A DNA stretch of 64,000 nucleotides from Leptospira gomenensis (GCF_004770155.1 NZ_RQFA01000026.1:137001-201000); one strand, 5' to 3'. Shown: positions 10,755-20,459, numbered from the stretch's first letter. Notes: generated from the letters alone by a model not told the origin. Made by a program: numbers and translations.

Positions 10755-13289
10755 ATGAAAGAATTGATTTCCAGTTGCTTTTCCTTTTGGAAAAAGTTTC
10801 CCTTATGGCTTAGAAGATCTTTCGCGATCTTGATCCTTTTACTTATCTCCGTAAAAATCGGTTATTCGTTTTTGATCTCCTCCAAGGCTCCGCGTTTATC
10901 CGGCGAATTGAAGGTTCCGGGACTTACCAAGCCGGTTTCCGTCATCCGTGATTCCTACGGTGTTCCGCATATCCGTTCCGAGGATCCTCACTCCGCCTAC
11001 TTCGCGTTAGGTTATGTGAGCGCCAGCGATCGTATCTTTCAGATGGAGATTTTAAGAAAGGCCGGGCGAGGGGAATTATCCGAAATCCTGGGACCCGATC
11101 TTGTTCCAACGGACGTATTTTTGAGACAGATGCTTTTAAGGAGAAGCGCGGAAAAAATGCTCTCCGCGCGGGACGATTCTCCTGAATGGGCGAAATTGGA
11201 TTCTTTTTTGGAAGGATTGAACTTCTTTCTAAAAAACGAGCCGCTTCCGATCGAATTCACCCTCCTCGGATATCAACCCAAACCGTTCGATCGTTTGGAC
11301 GTACTCAGTTCCATGGCTTTGTTGTCTTTTTCCTTTTCGGAAGCCTTCCGCAACGATTCCCTCCATACCATTTTGGAATCGCGGCTTAGGAACGATAACA
11401 GGGACGTTTCCGAACTTTTTCCGAGACACGATCATGAAGATCCGTTTTCGATTCTTGAAAATCAACCGGCGTATTCGCCGAAAAGGCTGACTGAAAATTC
11501 CGGAAAAAAGTTTAGTTTATTAAAAAATTCTAAAATTCTTGATTCATCCGATTTATCCGTTTCCTCTGCTCCTCATCTCGAAACGACATTGCACAAAGTG
11601 AGCGAAGTGTTGAAGGGGCTCCCGCTTTTCACGGGAAGTAATTCCTGGGTGGTCGCTCCTTCGCGCTCTTCCACGGGCGGAGCGATTCTCGCCAACGACC
11701 CGCATATCGAATACGGAAATCCCGGAACTTGGTACGAAGTCCATATGATCGTGGGCGATTTCGAATCCTACGGTTATCACTTTCCGCTCGTTCCGTTTCC
11801 CCTAATCGCACATAACGCGCGTAAGGCGTGGGCTTTGACCATGTTGGAGAACGACGACATGGATCTTTATGAGGAGACCTTTCATCCGACCGATCCGAAT
11901 TTGGTCATGGAAAAAGGCAAATGGGTTCCCGTTCAAGTCCTCAAGGAAACGATCGCGGTAAAAGGCGAGGCGCCGAGAGAAATCGAAATCCAAGTCACTT
12001 CGCACGGTCCGATCGTTTCGAAGCCGATTCCCGGTTACAACGGACCTGCGCTTTCCATGTATTGGGTGTTTCATCATCTTTCGGTTCCTATGTTGAAGAC
12101 GATCTATACTTTGGATCGTTGTTCTTCGATCAACGAATGCGAGCAGGTCGCCGCGGGTTTACCGGCCCCCGGTTTGAACGTTTCCTACGCGGATCGGGAC
12201 GGTAATATCGCGTGGTGGGGAGTGGGTAGGTTTCCTATTCGAAAAAAGAAAACCAACACGCGCAAAATCCTGAACGGTTCTTCCGGAGAGGACGACGTGA
12301 TCGGTTATCTTCCGTTTTCGCAAAATCCTCGTTTGGTGAATCCTAATGAGGGAATCATCCTTACCGCGAATCATCTTCCCGCGTCGCAGCTTTCGGGTTA
12401 CGGAAAACCGGAAGGTTATTGGCAGGAGTCGGACCGTGCACGAAGGATCTACGAATTACTCGGAGAGAAAAAATCCTGGTCCGTCGAAGATATGAAAAAA
12501 ATCCAAACGGATGTCCATTCCTTTGCCGCGAGAAGTTTCGTTCCATTGATAAGCGAAGAGCTGAAAAAATCCCGTAAGTGGGAAGGGGTGTTTCGCGAGG
12601 CGCTCGACATCTACGAAAAATTCGACGGAGAAAATACGCTCGATTCTCCGGGAGCGACTCTGTTCCACACGATGAATCAGTTCGTGATGATCAATCTTTG
12701 GCGGGACGAACTGGGAGAAGAGGATCTGAAAGTTTTCGGCCAAGGCGCCGAACGTTGGAACGCATATAAGTATATTCTGTTTAACGAAAGTTCCACTTTC
12801 TGGGACGATCTTACCACTCCGGAGATCCGCGAGATTAGAAGGGATATTTTGGCGCGCGCGTTTTTGCAGACGGTCCGTTTTTTGGCCGATGAACACGGTG
12901 GCGCTCCTGATTCCTGGACTTGGGGAAAGGCGCACAAGATCACGTTCGAACATCCGATCGGTAAGGTGCCCGTTTTGGGTTTGATTTTCAATCAAGGGCC
13001 TTTTCCGGTTCCTTCCGGAGAAGCGGTCATCAACCTGATGAATCAGAAGGAAATCGAACCGAAGATGAGTCCGCACCTCGGTCCTTCCAAGAGAAGGATC
13101 GTGGATCTTTCGAATCCGGAAAATTCCTGGTCTGTTTTGCCGACGGGCAATTCCGGAAATCAGGGATCTCCGTTCTACGGCGACCAGATCGATCTTTTCC
13201 TAAAAGGGGATTACAGACAGATTCGATTTACTCAGTCACAGATAGAACGGGATTCCAAACACGTGTTGAAGTTTATCCCCGAAAAATAA
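10755..13289 (+). CDS. Penicillin acylase family N-terminal-nucleophile hydrolase
   Basis: A secreted or periplasmic amidase of the penicillin/acyl-homoserine-lactone acylase family, 844 residues, the usual precursor size. A membrane or signal segment spans about residues 20-40. The alpha-subunit region follows (VSVIRDSYGVPHIRSEDPHSAYFALGY is typical). The processing site is the Gly-Ser of TGSNSWVV; Ser295 would become the N-terminal nucleophile of the beta subunit after self-cleavage, and the ILANDPHI motif follows as expected. The substrate cannot be told from sequence: acyl-homoserine lactones, acyl amides or beta-lactams are all possible. Divergent from the ligase-like gene across a 215-bp gap. 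Confidence 0.92.
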   Translation: MKELISSCFSFWKKFPLWLRRSFAILILLLISVKIGYSFLISSKAPRLSGELKVPGLTKPVSVIRDSYGVPHIRSEDPHSAYFALGYVSASDRIFQMEILRKAGRGELSEILGPDLVPTDVFLRQMLLRRSAEKMLSARDDSPEWAKLDSFLEGLNFFLKNEPLPIEFTLLGYQPKPFDRLDVLSSMALLSFSFSEAFRNDSLHTILESRLRNDNRDVSELFPRHDHEDPFSILENQPAYSPKRLTENSGKKFSLLKNSKILDSSDLSVSSAPHLETTLHKVSEVLKGLPLFTGSNSWVVAPSRSSTGGAILANDPHIEYGNPGTWYEVHMIVGDFESYGYHFPLVPFPLIAHNARKAWALTMLENDDMDLYEETFHPTDPNLVMEKGKWVPVQVLKETIAVKGEAPREIEIQVTSHGPIVSKPIPGYNGPALSMYWVFHHLSVPMLKTIYTLDRCSSINECEQVAAGLPAPGLNVSYADRDGNIAWWGVGRFPIRKKKTNTRKILNGSSGEDDVIGYLPFSQNPRLVNPNEGIILTANHLPASQLSGYGKPEGYWQESDRARRIYELLGEKKSWSVEDMKKIQTDVHSFAARSFVPLISEELKKSRKWEGVFREALDIYEKFDGENTLDSPGATLFHTMNQFVMINLWRDELGEEDLKVFGQGAERWNAYKYILFNESSTFWDDLTTPEIREIRRDILARAFLQTVRFLADEHGGAPDSWTWGKAHKITFEHPIGKVPVLGLIFNQGPFPVPSGEAVINLMNQKEIEPKMSPHLGPSKRRIVDLSNPENSWSVLPTGNSGNQGSPFYGDQIDLFLKGDYRQIRFTQSQIERDSKHVLKFIPEK

Positions 13290-13294
13290 ACGGT

Positions 13295-14584
13295 TCAATA
13301 GGAGTGATCGATCGTCTTCGTTTCGAAGTTTGCGGCTCGATTGAGGCAATCGAAGGCGTTCGTTCTATGAAGACCTTCGATCACTTCCTTCATTGCGATC
13401 GTATACTCGGAATTTTCGTCTCCCATGGAATCGTAATGTTCCTTCCATAAGGGAAAGTCGAAGCCGGAGCTTTCGTCGAATTCGGCGAATCCCTCGTATT
13501 TCCAGTCCGCAACGACGTATTCGGGATCGAATTCGTCGTTCATGCTCATGATTGCCCCTTCGATTACGAATTGGCATATAAGAGCATTAGGATTTTCTAA
13601 TGCAAATTTTTTGAGGGCGTTTTTCGCGAACTCGATCATGGGATCGATTTTAAAGGATCTTTCGAACGGGTCCTTTAAAACGGGCTTTCCCGTTTTTTCC
13701 AGATGTTTTAATACGGCTTTTCTGGTTTTCGTGTCCGCAATGCTCAGGGCGGAATCGGGCGCGGCCAGATCTAATTTCGCTCCGTTTTCCAAGAGATAGA
13801 CGATGATCGGCAGTTTATCCTGCGGCCCGGGCATACACGCGAAGTGCAAAGGGGTATACCCCGCCCTCCAATCGCTGGGCGCGTTGAGATCGCCGCCATG
13901 TTTATGCAGAAATTTTAATATTTCTAAGTGATCCGAGGGGTTATGGTGCGAAGGTCCTACACAAGCCGCGTGGACGGCGTTTTGTTTTAGGGCGATTCGG
14001 TTTGGATCCGCGTTCCGTTCTAAAACGAGATAACGAACAAGATCCAGTTTTCCGAGATTTGCGGCGTCCGGTAAAAGACGATCCTCCAGGGAAAGTCCCT
14101 GTTCGAAAAGAAATTTAACTACCTCCAATCCGCTGAAGACGGCGATTTCCATCAACGAGTAATGTCCGTCCCGAAGATTCGGATCGCGCAGGTCTATTCC
14201 ATATTCTTGATATAGTTTTAATATTTCTATCTTTCCGTTGCAGGCCGCCTGAAGTATGTCCTTGGGTTCGGGTTGTACGTCGTGATCCAAAAGATATCGA
14301 ACCACATCGGCTTCACCGCGATCCCGGCACGCGTAGTAGTGCAACGAATTTTGATTGGAGTCTTTGATTCCGGGAGAAAATCCGATCTCCTTGAGATATT
14401 CCAAAGTAAGGAGGCTGTTTTCGCTCGCGGCAAAAAACAGAGGTTTACTTCCGTAAAAATCCTTTCCTCTGGATTCGATTTCCTGTCTGAGTCTTTGCAC
14501 GTTGTTTTTTGCGATCCACTGGCTCATGGAATAGATTTCTTCCCTGGATGCGCGTTTGGGTTTTGCGGTAAAATTTTCGCTCAT
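13295..14584 (-). CDS. Ankyrin repeat protein
   Basis: A 429-residue protein without signal peptide. Residues about 30-310 form a run of ankyrin repeats; clear units include HYSLMEIAVFSGLEVVKFLFEQG and YTPLHFACMPGPQDKLPIIVYLLENGA. Ankyrin repeats bind partner proteins and carry no catalysis. The last 110 residues are a separate acidic domain (DEFDPEYVVADWKYEGFAEFDESSGF) of unknown type, Trp- and Asp-rich. ATG start. It converges on the acylase gene with only 5 bases between their stops. Confidence 0.9.
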   Translation of the reverse strand: MSENFTAKPKRASREEIYSMSQWIAKNNVQRLRQEIESRGKDFYGSKPLFFAASENSLLTLEYLKEIGFSPGIKDSNQNSLHYYACRDRGEADVVRYLLDHDVQPEPKDILQAACNGKIEILKLYQEYGIDLRDPNLRDGHYSLMEIAVFSGLEVVKFLFEQGLSLEDRLLPDAANLGKLDLVRYLVLERNADPNRIALKQNAVHAACVGPSHHNPSDHLEILKFLHKHGGDLNAPSDWRAGYTPLHFACMPGPQDKLPIIVYLLENGAKLDLAAPDSALSIADTKTRKAVLKHLEKTGKPVLKDPFERSFKIDPMIEFAKNALKKFALENPNALICQFVIEGAIMSMNDEFDPEYVVADWKYEGFAEFDESSGFDFPLWKEHYDSMGDENSEYTIAMKEVIEGLHRTNAFDCLNRAANFETKTIDHSY

Positions 14585-14789
14585 ACGCCTACTGATTCTT
14601 TTAAAATAAGGGGTCGAATTCCGAGAACGGAGTTTTCGAGTCCGTGAATCAGTATAATCCGAATTCGTATTAATTTCCTCTTGGCTTATAAAGTAACGAT
14701 AGAGGCGAATCCGTCTGAATAAACGATGTTTTAAAATTATAATTTAAGAATATTGATATTTTAAGGTTCCAAATGTTCGGAAAAGAAAT
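14585..14789. other. AT-rich gap between ankyrin and exonuclease genes
   Basis: About 205 bases, very AT-rich around 14690-14770 (TAAAATTATAATTTAAGAATATTG). It would hold the leader and promoter of the ankyrin gene and the end of the exonuclease transcript. No clear hairpin terminator. Confidence 0.4.
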
Positions 14790-15800
14790 TCACGGTAAAC
14801 GTTCCAATTCTTCCGAACCGAACTTAGTCTCGAGCGTTTTGGCATTTTTGCCACGCTCTTGCAAATAACGGACGATATCCTTCGTTTCTCCGTGAGTGAG
14901 TAGGATTTCTTCCGCTTCGGTCGAGAGGATGCTTTCGATCAACCCGTTCCAATCCGCGTGGTCCGAAAGTACGAAACCCTTTCCGAAACTTCCGCCTTTT
15001 CTGTTTTTGGAAAGGCACATCCACCCGGAACAAAAGGCGGTTCGAATCCTCTTCTTTCGGAGATTCGGAATCGGACTTCCCGGCGGAACGACGAACACGA
15101 ACGGAGTTTTCGGCTCTTCGGAAATTTCGTCCATTCGTTTCGTCCGAGGCAAGGATATCCCCGCTTGTTCGTAGCGGCGATTCATGTTATGAATCGATTC
15201 GTGTACGAAAAAATCCAAGGGAATCCCTTTCGTTCGTGCCGTGTCGGCAAGTCCTCGGATCAGCCTCTGCGCCTTGCCGAGGGAATATCCGAACAATGCC
15301 GTGATTTCGTCCCGGTCCCGATTTTCCATTAAGTAGTTAAGAATATTCTGAAATACTAAATCCGATTTTTCCCAAACGTAATACGGTTTTGCAAACGTCG
15401 ATTCAGAAAGAAAAGTGTCGCACTTCAAGACTTCGATCGGATCGCAGGTCGGATCGGGTTCGGTTTTATAATCGCCGCTTACCACCGTAACGCGCCCTTT
15501 GTATTCGATTCTTACCTGAGCCGAACCTAAGATATGCCCCGCCGAATGCAGGCTGAGTTTTACTCCGTTGCGATATACGGAACGTCCGTAGGGAAGAGTT
15601 TCGATCGTAACTTTTTCGCCGAGACGTTCCCGGGTCAGAGGAAGACCGGATTCCGCGCACAAATAATGATACGATCCTCTACGCGTGTGATCCGAATGTG
15701 CGTGCGTCAAAATTGCGCGTGGAACGGATTTCCAAGGATCGATGTAAACGTCCGCTTGTGGTACGTAGAGGCCGGCTTCCGTTAAGACGATCATTTCCAT
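14790..15800 (-). CDS. Ligase-associated DNA exonuclease, metallo-beta-lactamase fold
   Basis: A 336-residue nuclease of the MBL/beta-CASP group related to SNM1/Artemis and CPSF-73, the type found with bacterial ATP-dependent ligases and Lhr-like helicases in DNA end processing. Metal ligands are in the HAHSDH motif (His33, His35, Asp37, His38), AGHILGSAQV near residue 88, SGDYK, and the C-terminal LSDHADW and LLTHGE motifs. ATG start, cytoplasmic. It is divergent from the uracil-DNA glycosylase gene with 45 bases between starts, so both repair genes share one short promoter region. The DNA ligase-type partner is the degenerate gene at 8995-10539. Confidence 0.92.
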   Translation of the reverse strand: MEMIVLTEAGLYVPQADVYIDPWKSVPRAILTHAHSDHTRRGSYHYLCAESGLPLTRERLGEKVTIETLPYGRSVYRNGVKLSLHSAGHILGSAQVRIEYKGRVTVVSGDYKTEPDPTCDPIEVLKCDTFLSESTFAKPYYVWEKSDLVFQNILNYLMENRDRDEITALFGYSLGKAQRLIRGLADTARTKGIPLDFFVHESIHNMNRRYEQAGISLPRTKRMDEISEEPKTPFVFVVPPGSPIPNLRKKRIRTAFCSGWMCLSKNRKGGSFGKGFVLSDHADWNGLIESILSTEAEEILLTHGETKDIVRYLQERGKNAKTLETKFGSEELERLP

Positions 15801-15845
15801 TGACTCCAGGGAAATTCTTTTTCAATCTGGATCGAACGTATTTTT

Positions 15846-16457
15846 ATGAGCACTGAAGAAAAACTGAGAAGATTGAATCTCGTTCATTCCGAAGTATCGG
15901 ATTGTACTCTTTGTAAACTCCATTCGACGAGGACGAAGACCGTTTTCGGAGAGGGGAATCCCGACTCGGAAGTGGTTTTTATCGGAGAAGGCCCCGGTAA
16001 ACAGGAGGATTTGACAGGCAGACCGTTCGTCGGTCGTGCCGGCGAACTTCTGACGAGAATCATCGAAAAAGGTATGGGGGTTTCTCGGGAATCGGTTTTT
16101 ATCGCGAACGTGGTGAAGTGTAGACCCACCGTCGATATGAAATTCGAAAAGGATCGTCCGCCCGAGGACGATGAAACGAGAGCTTGTGCTCCGTATCTGA
16201 TCCGTCAGTTGGAAATCATTCAACCCAAGGTCATCGTCACTTTAGGAAATCCTTCCACGAGATTTATCCTCAACACGAAGGAAGGTATCACGAAGTTGCG
16301 TGGAACTTGGGGTTCCTTTTACGGAATTCCTGTGATGCCCACGTATCACCCGAGTTTCGTGATCCGCAACGGAGGAGAAAACAGTCCTCTCAAACGCGAA
16401 GTCTGGGAGGACATCAAAAAGGTTATGGACTTGCTGGGTTGGAAGAGGTCTTCTTAG
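15846..16457 (+). CDS. Family 4 uracil-DNA glycosylase (Fe-S type)
   Basis: Removes uracil from DNA to start base excision repair. The 203 residues carry the family 4 signature: iron-sulfur cysteines Cys20 and Cys23 (CTLC), and two more in VVKCRP and ETRACAPYL; the motif A loop GEGPGKQEDLTGRPFVG near residue 47; and the motif B loop PTYHPSFVIR near residue 170. The GLN/GNPST segment in IVTLGNPSTRFIL is also typical. ATG start. Its 3' end overlaps the convergent hydrolase gene by 35 bases, and it starts 45 bases from the divergent exonuclease. Confidence 0.95.
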   Translation: MSTEEKLRRLNLVHSEVSDCTLCKLHSTRTKTVFGEGNPDSEVVFIGEGPGKQEDLTGRPFVGRAGELLTRIIEKGMGVSRESVFIANVVKCRPTVDMKFEKDRPPEDDETRACAPYLIRQLEIIQPKVIVTLGNPSTRFILNTKEGITKLRGTWGSFYGIPVMPTYHPSFVIRNGGENSPLKREVWEDIKKVMDLLGWKRSS

Positions 16458-17400
16458 TTTCGGAGACGGATCGTTTTAACCAATCCGCGATTTTCTGATA
16501 TAGTTCGGAAGGAGCGTCCTCATACGCGAAAAGTCCGAGGTGATCGTAGTCGATCGACATTCCGTTGTCCCTTCCCGCTTCCCAAAATTCCTTGTCTCCT
16601 TTTTTTCTCCGATAAACCGGATGAATACTTTCCGTCGGAGCGACGTTGTCGATCCTTCCTCCGATGAACAACGAAGGAAAACCGGTAGCTTCAAAGGATT
16701 CCCAGGTTTTGGGATTTTCTTCGATCGTCGGCAGGTAGTTTAAAAGATTCTGATATACGAATAGAGTTTTCGGATCGTCCTCGTCCAAGGAGATGAACCG
16801 TTTACAGAAAGAATCCTTGTTCTTACAGGAAACGTTTACGTCCGTTCCGAATCGTTTTTCGGATTTCATCTGTTCCAAGAAACTGTCGTTGTATTTATAA
16901 TCCATTCCCGTTCCCAAAAAGAAGGTCTTTGCCGTATCGGGAACTTTTTTCGCTTTGAAAGAATGAAGGATCGCCTGGCCGCCGAGCGAAACTCCTCCGA
17001 GGACGTATTCCTTTCTTCCGGAGATTTTTTGGATTCTCGCGACCGTTTCTGGAATCAGATTCTCTCCGACTTCCTTCAGATTTACGGATTTATGATCCTC
17101 GAAATGAAGGAGCCAGACCGAAAATCCGTTTCCGTTGAGCACGCCGATGAGTCCTGATTTGTCTCCGAGATACAACGCCTTTTTGTTGATGAACACCGGA
17201 TCCACCAGAAGAATCGGAGGATAGGAGGAATTCTCGTAGGAAAAGGTAGTTAAAAAAACGTTCGGTCCGACGTTGGCGGTTTGTGAGGCGAATTTTTGCT
17301 CCGTAATGACCGCATAACGCGTACAGCTCCAAAACTCGGTTATTAACAGAAAAACGATCGTTAAAGACGTATGTTTTACGTATTTCATTCTAAAATCCAT
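16423..17400 (-). CDS. Alpha/beta hydrolase lipoprotein
   Basis: A 325-residue protein with an N-terminal signal segment ending in a lipobox-like FWSC near residue 26, so probably a lipoprotein. The hydrolase fold is shown by LVDPVFINK, the nucleophile elbow GGVSLGG near residue 142, PSLFIGGRIDNVAP (acid residue) and SIDYDHLGLFAY (His). It resembles PHA-synthase-like and lysosomal-lipase-like lipases. Two in-frame ATGs (17400 and 17388) are possible; neither has a strong ribosome site. It begins 4 bases after the stop of the hydrolase gene upstream, and the two form an operon of related genes. Confidence 0.82.
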   Translation of the reverse strand: MDFRMKYVKHTSLTIVFLLITEFWSCTRYAVITEQKFASQTANVGPNVFLTTFSYENSSYPPILLVDPVFINKKALYLGDKSGLIGVLNGNGFSVWLLHFEDHKSVNLKEVGENLIPETVARIQKISGRKEYVLGGVSLGGQAILHSFKAKKVPDTAKTFFLGTGMDYKYNDSFLEQMKSEKRFGTDVNVSCKNKDSFCKRFISLDEDDPKTLFVYQNLLNYLPTIEENPKTWESFEATGFPSLFIGGRIDNVAPTESIHPVYRRKKGDKEFWEAGRDNGMSIDYDHLGLFAYEDAPSELYQKIADWLKRSVSETKKTSSNPASP

Positions 17401-17403
17401 GAT

Positions 17404-18474
17404 TTAATTTCTTTTATCCAACCAGGCGACTAACGGCGTAAAGACGTCCTTGTCAGCGTTTTTGCCCACGACGAGATCGGTATGTCCGTAGTCGTCCGAG
17501 TGTTGATTCGAACGGGACGCGATGAACAGGGTCTTGTCCTCGGATCCGATCGTGTCATACGCGTACCGCACCGACGTGGCGGTTCCCAATTTGTCCCTTC
17601 TGCCCGCGATCAAAAGGGAAGGAATTTTGAAGTTTTTTAAGGCCGACGCGTAAGAAGTTTTTTGATCCAGAGTTCCGAGTTCTCCGCTTTCGGCAAGATC
17701 CTTGAACTGAAGGATTTCGTTCCGCGCCCCCGGATTGATGGAAGTGCGTTTGACCGCGGATAAGATCGTCGAATCGATGTTAGGTTTGTGCCAAAAAAGT
17801 TCCTCAAAGGATTTTTGAGGAAGAAAGGGAATCCCCGTTCCTCCTTGCAAACCCGCCCAAGTTTCCGCCGGTAAAACGGGCCAAAGATTCAACAACCAAG
17901 TCAGGGACGACCAACGTCGAATCGAGGAGCTGGGAGGATCCATGATCATAGGAGAACCGATCGCAACGAAGTTCGCGATCCGTTTTTCCCCCAAGGCCCC
18001 GACCCTCGCATATACGATCATTCCACCCATACTATGACCGATCCAATTGACCTTATCCTTCCCCGAGCGAACTAACACGTGTTTGATGGCCGCGTCCACG
18101 TCGTATTTGACGTAATCGTCCAAACTATACGAATAGGTTTTGTCCCCGAAAAAAAGGGAAGGATATCCAGCGTCCCTTCTTCCTCTAAGATCCATAAGCC
18201 AAACGTCGTATCCTTCCTTTTGAAGTCTGGCTACGATGGAACTTTTTTCGTTGATCTTCAAGTAGGTCCGATTGGCGATGAGGCCGTGGCAAAGGATGAC
18301 GGGGTATTTTTTGGAAACGTTTCCGATCGGCGGAAAATGTTCCAAGGTCAGTTCCCATCCGTCTTCCGTTTTTGGATGATGAATTTCCCCTTGCAGTTGA
18401 ATGTTGGCCGCACATCGGGAAAAAAACGTTCCTAGGATCAGGAACAATAGAGTTCTTCGTAAGTTTGCGTTCAT
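17404..18474 (-). CDS. Alpha/beta hydrolase lipoprotein
   Basis: A 356-residue hydrolase with signal peptide and lipobox (FFSRC, Cys about residue 22), so likely anchored in a membrane by lipid. Motifs in order: VILCHGL (oxyanion strand), GYDVWLMDLRGR, the nucleophile elbow WIGHSMGGM, SLLIAGRRDKLGT (acid), and YGHTDLVVGKNADKDVF (His). The fold is that of lysosomal acid lipases and triacylglycerol lipases. The C-terminal YGH-D-GKNA-KDV signature recurs in the hydrolase half of the GMC fusion at 54294-57707, so the two are homologous. First gene of the pair with 16423-17400. Confidence 0.87.
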   Translation of the reverse strand: MNANLRRTLLFLILGTFFSRCAANIQLQGEIHHPKTEDGWELTLEHFPPIGNVSKKYPVILCHGLIANRTYLKINEKSSIVARLQKEGYDVWLMDLRGRRDAGYPSLFFGDKTYSYSLDDYVKYDVDAAIKHVLVRSGKDKVNWIGHSMGGMIVYARVGALGEKRIANFVAIGSPMIMDPPSSSIRRWSSLTWLLNLWPVLPAETWAGLQGGTGIPFLPQKSFEELFWHKPNIDSTILSAVKRTSINPGARNEILQFKDLAESGELGTLDQKTSYASALKNFKIPSLLIAGRRDKLGTATSVRYAYDTIGSEDKTLFIASRSNQHSDDYGHTDLVVGKNADKDVFTPLVAWLDKRN

Positions 18475-18591
18475 TAATCGATCAGGATAAGGATCGGAAA
18501 GGGAAGGATCAAGAAGAATTTACGAGACCGTTTTTCTCGTCCGATACGATTCCGTTTTAGAATACGACGCGTTTACGCGCCGAGTATTATC

Positions 18592-19125
18592 TTAATCGGA
18601 GCGGTTTGTTTTCGTCTTAAAGCCGGACTTGAGAAACTTTTCCAGTTTGGGTCGCACCACATAATGACAGTAAGACTGTTCCGGATTAGTCCGATAATAG
18701 TTCTGATGATAATCTTCGGCGGGATAAAATTCGACTAAGGCTTCGATCTGAGTAACGATCGGATTCGAAAATAAGGACCGTGCTTTTTCGATCGCTTGCT
18801 CCGCGATTTTTTTTTGTTCGACGGTATGGTAAAGAATGATCGAACGATATTGAGTGCCTATGTCGTTTCCTTGCCGATTCAAAGTCGTAGGGTCGTGACA
18901 AATCCAAAAAATATCCAGGACTTCCCCATACGATACGATCGAAGGGTCGAAACGTATTTGTACGACTTCCGCGTGTCCCGTGCTTCCGGAACAAACCGAA
19001 CGGTAATCGGGATTTTTTTGATGCCCCGCGGAGTAACCGGAGACGACCGATTGTACTCCTTCCACCATCTGATAAACCGCTTCCAAACACCAAAAACAAC
19101 CGCCGCCTAAAGTCGCAAGTTCCAT
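18592..19125 (-). CDS. msrA: Peptide methionine-S-sulfoxide reductase MsrA
   Basis: Reduces the S-epimer of methionine sulfoxide in oxidised proteins using thioredoxin. The GGGCFWC motif carries catalytic Cys10. EAVYQMVEGVQSVVSGYSAG and the GHAEVVQIRFDP segment are family hallmarks, as is the later FYPAEDYHQNYY. The 177-residue length is normal. The C-terminus has a Cys (SYCHYVV) that may serve as a resolving residue. ATG start, no signal peptide, so cytoplasmic. It is a single gene between the lipase pair and the porin-like gene. Confidence 0.97.
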   Translation of the reverse strand: MELATLGGGCFWCLEAVYQMVEGVQSVVSGYSAGHQKNPDYRSVCSGSTGHAEVVQIRFDPSIVSYGEVLDIFWICHDPTTLNRQGNDIGTQYRSIILYHTVEQKKIAEQAIEKARSLFSNPIVTQIEALVEFYPAEDYHQNYYRTNPEQSYCHYVVRPKLEKFLKSGFKTKTNRSD

Positions 19126-19181
19126 ACGATTCTATTCGATACGAAGAATCCAAGGTTTCAAGAATTAAACCGAATTCCGCT

Positions 19182-20459
19182 TTAGATTTTGATCGAAACC
19201 GAAAAGACCAAAAATTTTTCCTCCTTCGATTTCGTTTTATGATAATCGAATACGGGATCATACGAGCGGAAATATCTTCCCTCCAAACGGATCATGGAAT
19301 TTTCGTCCGGGATATAATCGAAACCCAGTGTCGCACCCGAAGTAAGGAAACCGTTTTTCGTACCGGTTTGTATGATCGTTTGGTCGGGATCATACATACG
19401 TTCCAAACGGACGGAGGTTCGGAAGGTTTCCACGGGCTTCCACGTCATCCAAAAAGTTCCTATATACCATTGACGATACGCGTTCACCCCCGGATCGGGT
19501 ACCCTTTGTATTCCCGCATCTCCTGAAATCGCCAAGATGAAATATTCGGACAATTCGTATTGGATAATTAGATTATTATAATATCTTGTTTGTCTGCGCT
19601 CGCGATCGGGGGCCTCGTTTCCGACGAACGTATTGTGTACGATCTTAAGACGGTCCGCGATCTTGTATTCGATTTGTGTTCCTATCGCTTTGTCCCGATT
19701 GGTTTCCACGATATTCGACCATCCGTTCATAAGATGAAGTTGAAACGAGAGTTTGTCCGAATATCGATAGGAGAATCGTATTCCGCTGGAATAATAGGGA
19801 ACGTAATCCAAGGCCAAGGCTCGCGTGTAATTCCAGTTGGAATGGGAGATCCAACTTTCCAAACCGATATTGCCGAAATAAATGCCAGCATCCATCCATA
19901 GATTTTTCCAAAGACGGATTCCCGCATACGCTTCCTGAATGTTTCTCACCGAAAATTGATTCGAATTCTGATCCGAATTCGGTTCGTTTTTGTAGTTTGC
20001 GTTGACGGAAGTGCCGAATTGTAGCGCTACCCTTCCGCGATAACGGTCGTTTTCGATTTTGGCGTCCACATACGCTAGGTTTACGTTGAATTCGTCCCAA
20101 CGCGAAGGTTGGGTTAGATATCGGTTTTCGCGCGAGGATCCGCGATACGGATTGTGCGCGTAATAAAAGTCGGTGAAAAAACCGAATTTCGGAATCGGTT
20201 TTTCCGGTTTCGATTCCTCATTCTCCTTTTTGGGAACCTCGTCCGTCTTTTCGTTTTGTACGTTTTGCTCCGAATGTATTATAGAATTTGAATATTCTTT
20301 CTTCTTGATCCCGGTTTCGGAAAAGGTCGATTGGAACGCGATCAGAGTCAAAACGAACAACGTCGGAATTACATTCGGAAAACGGAATTTTCGACCGAAT
20401 CTTTTCGGTTCTAAACACGCCGCGACTTCGGAATGTTGCGGACCTTTTTTTTGTCTCAT
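19182..20459 (-). CDS. Porin-like outer membrane beta-barrel protein
   Basis: 425 residues from the ATG at 20459; a longer frame reaches a TTG at 20585, which I reject because the shorter form starts right before a positive region and hydrophobic segment (VIPTLFVLTLIAFQSTFSE) that fits a long signal peptide. A charged Lys/Glu/Pro linker follows. From about residue 90 on it is an alternating aromatic strand pattern (FGFFTDFYYAHNPY, YRGRVALQFGTS, LWKNLWMDAGIYFG), typical of a barrel of the outer membrane BBP2/porin type, ending in strand residues FLVFSVSIKI. Substrate unknown. Transcription is separate from the upstream outer-membrane gene, since a terminator lies between. Confidence 0.8.
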   Translation of the reverse strand: MRQKKGPQHSEVAACLEPKRFGRKFRFPNVIPTLFVLTLIAFQSTFSETGIKKKEYSNSIIHSEQNVQNEKTDEVPKKENEESKPEKPIPKFGFFTDFYYAHNPYRGSSRENRYLTQPSRWDEFNVNLAYVDAKIENDRYRGRVALQFGTSVNANYKNEPNSDQNSNQFSVRNIQEAYAGIRLWKNLWMDAGIYFGNIGLESWISHSNWNYTRALALDYVPYYSSGIRFSYRYSDKLSFQLHLMNGWSNIVETNRDKAIGTQIEYKIADRLKIVHNTFVGNEAPDRERRQTRYYNNLIIQYELSEYFILAISGDAGIQRVPDPGVNAYRQWYIGTFWMTWKPVETFRTSVRLERMYDPDQTIIQTGTKNGFLTSGATLGFDYIPDENSMIRLEGRYFRSYDPVFDYHKTKSKEEKFLVFSVSIKI

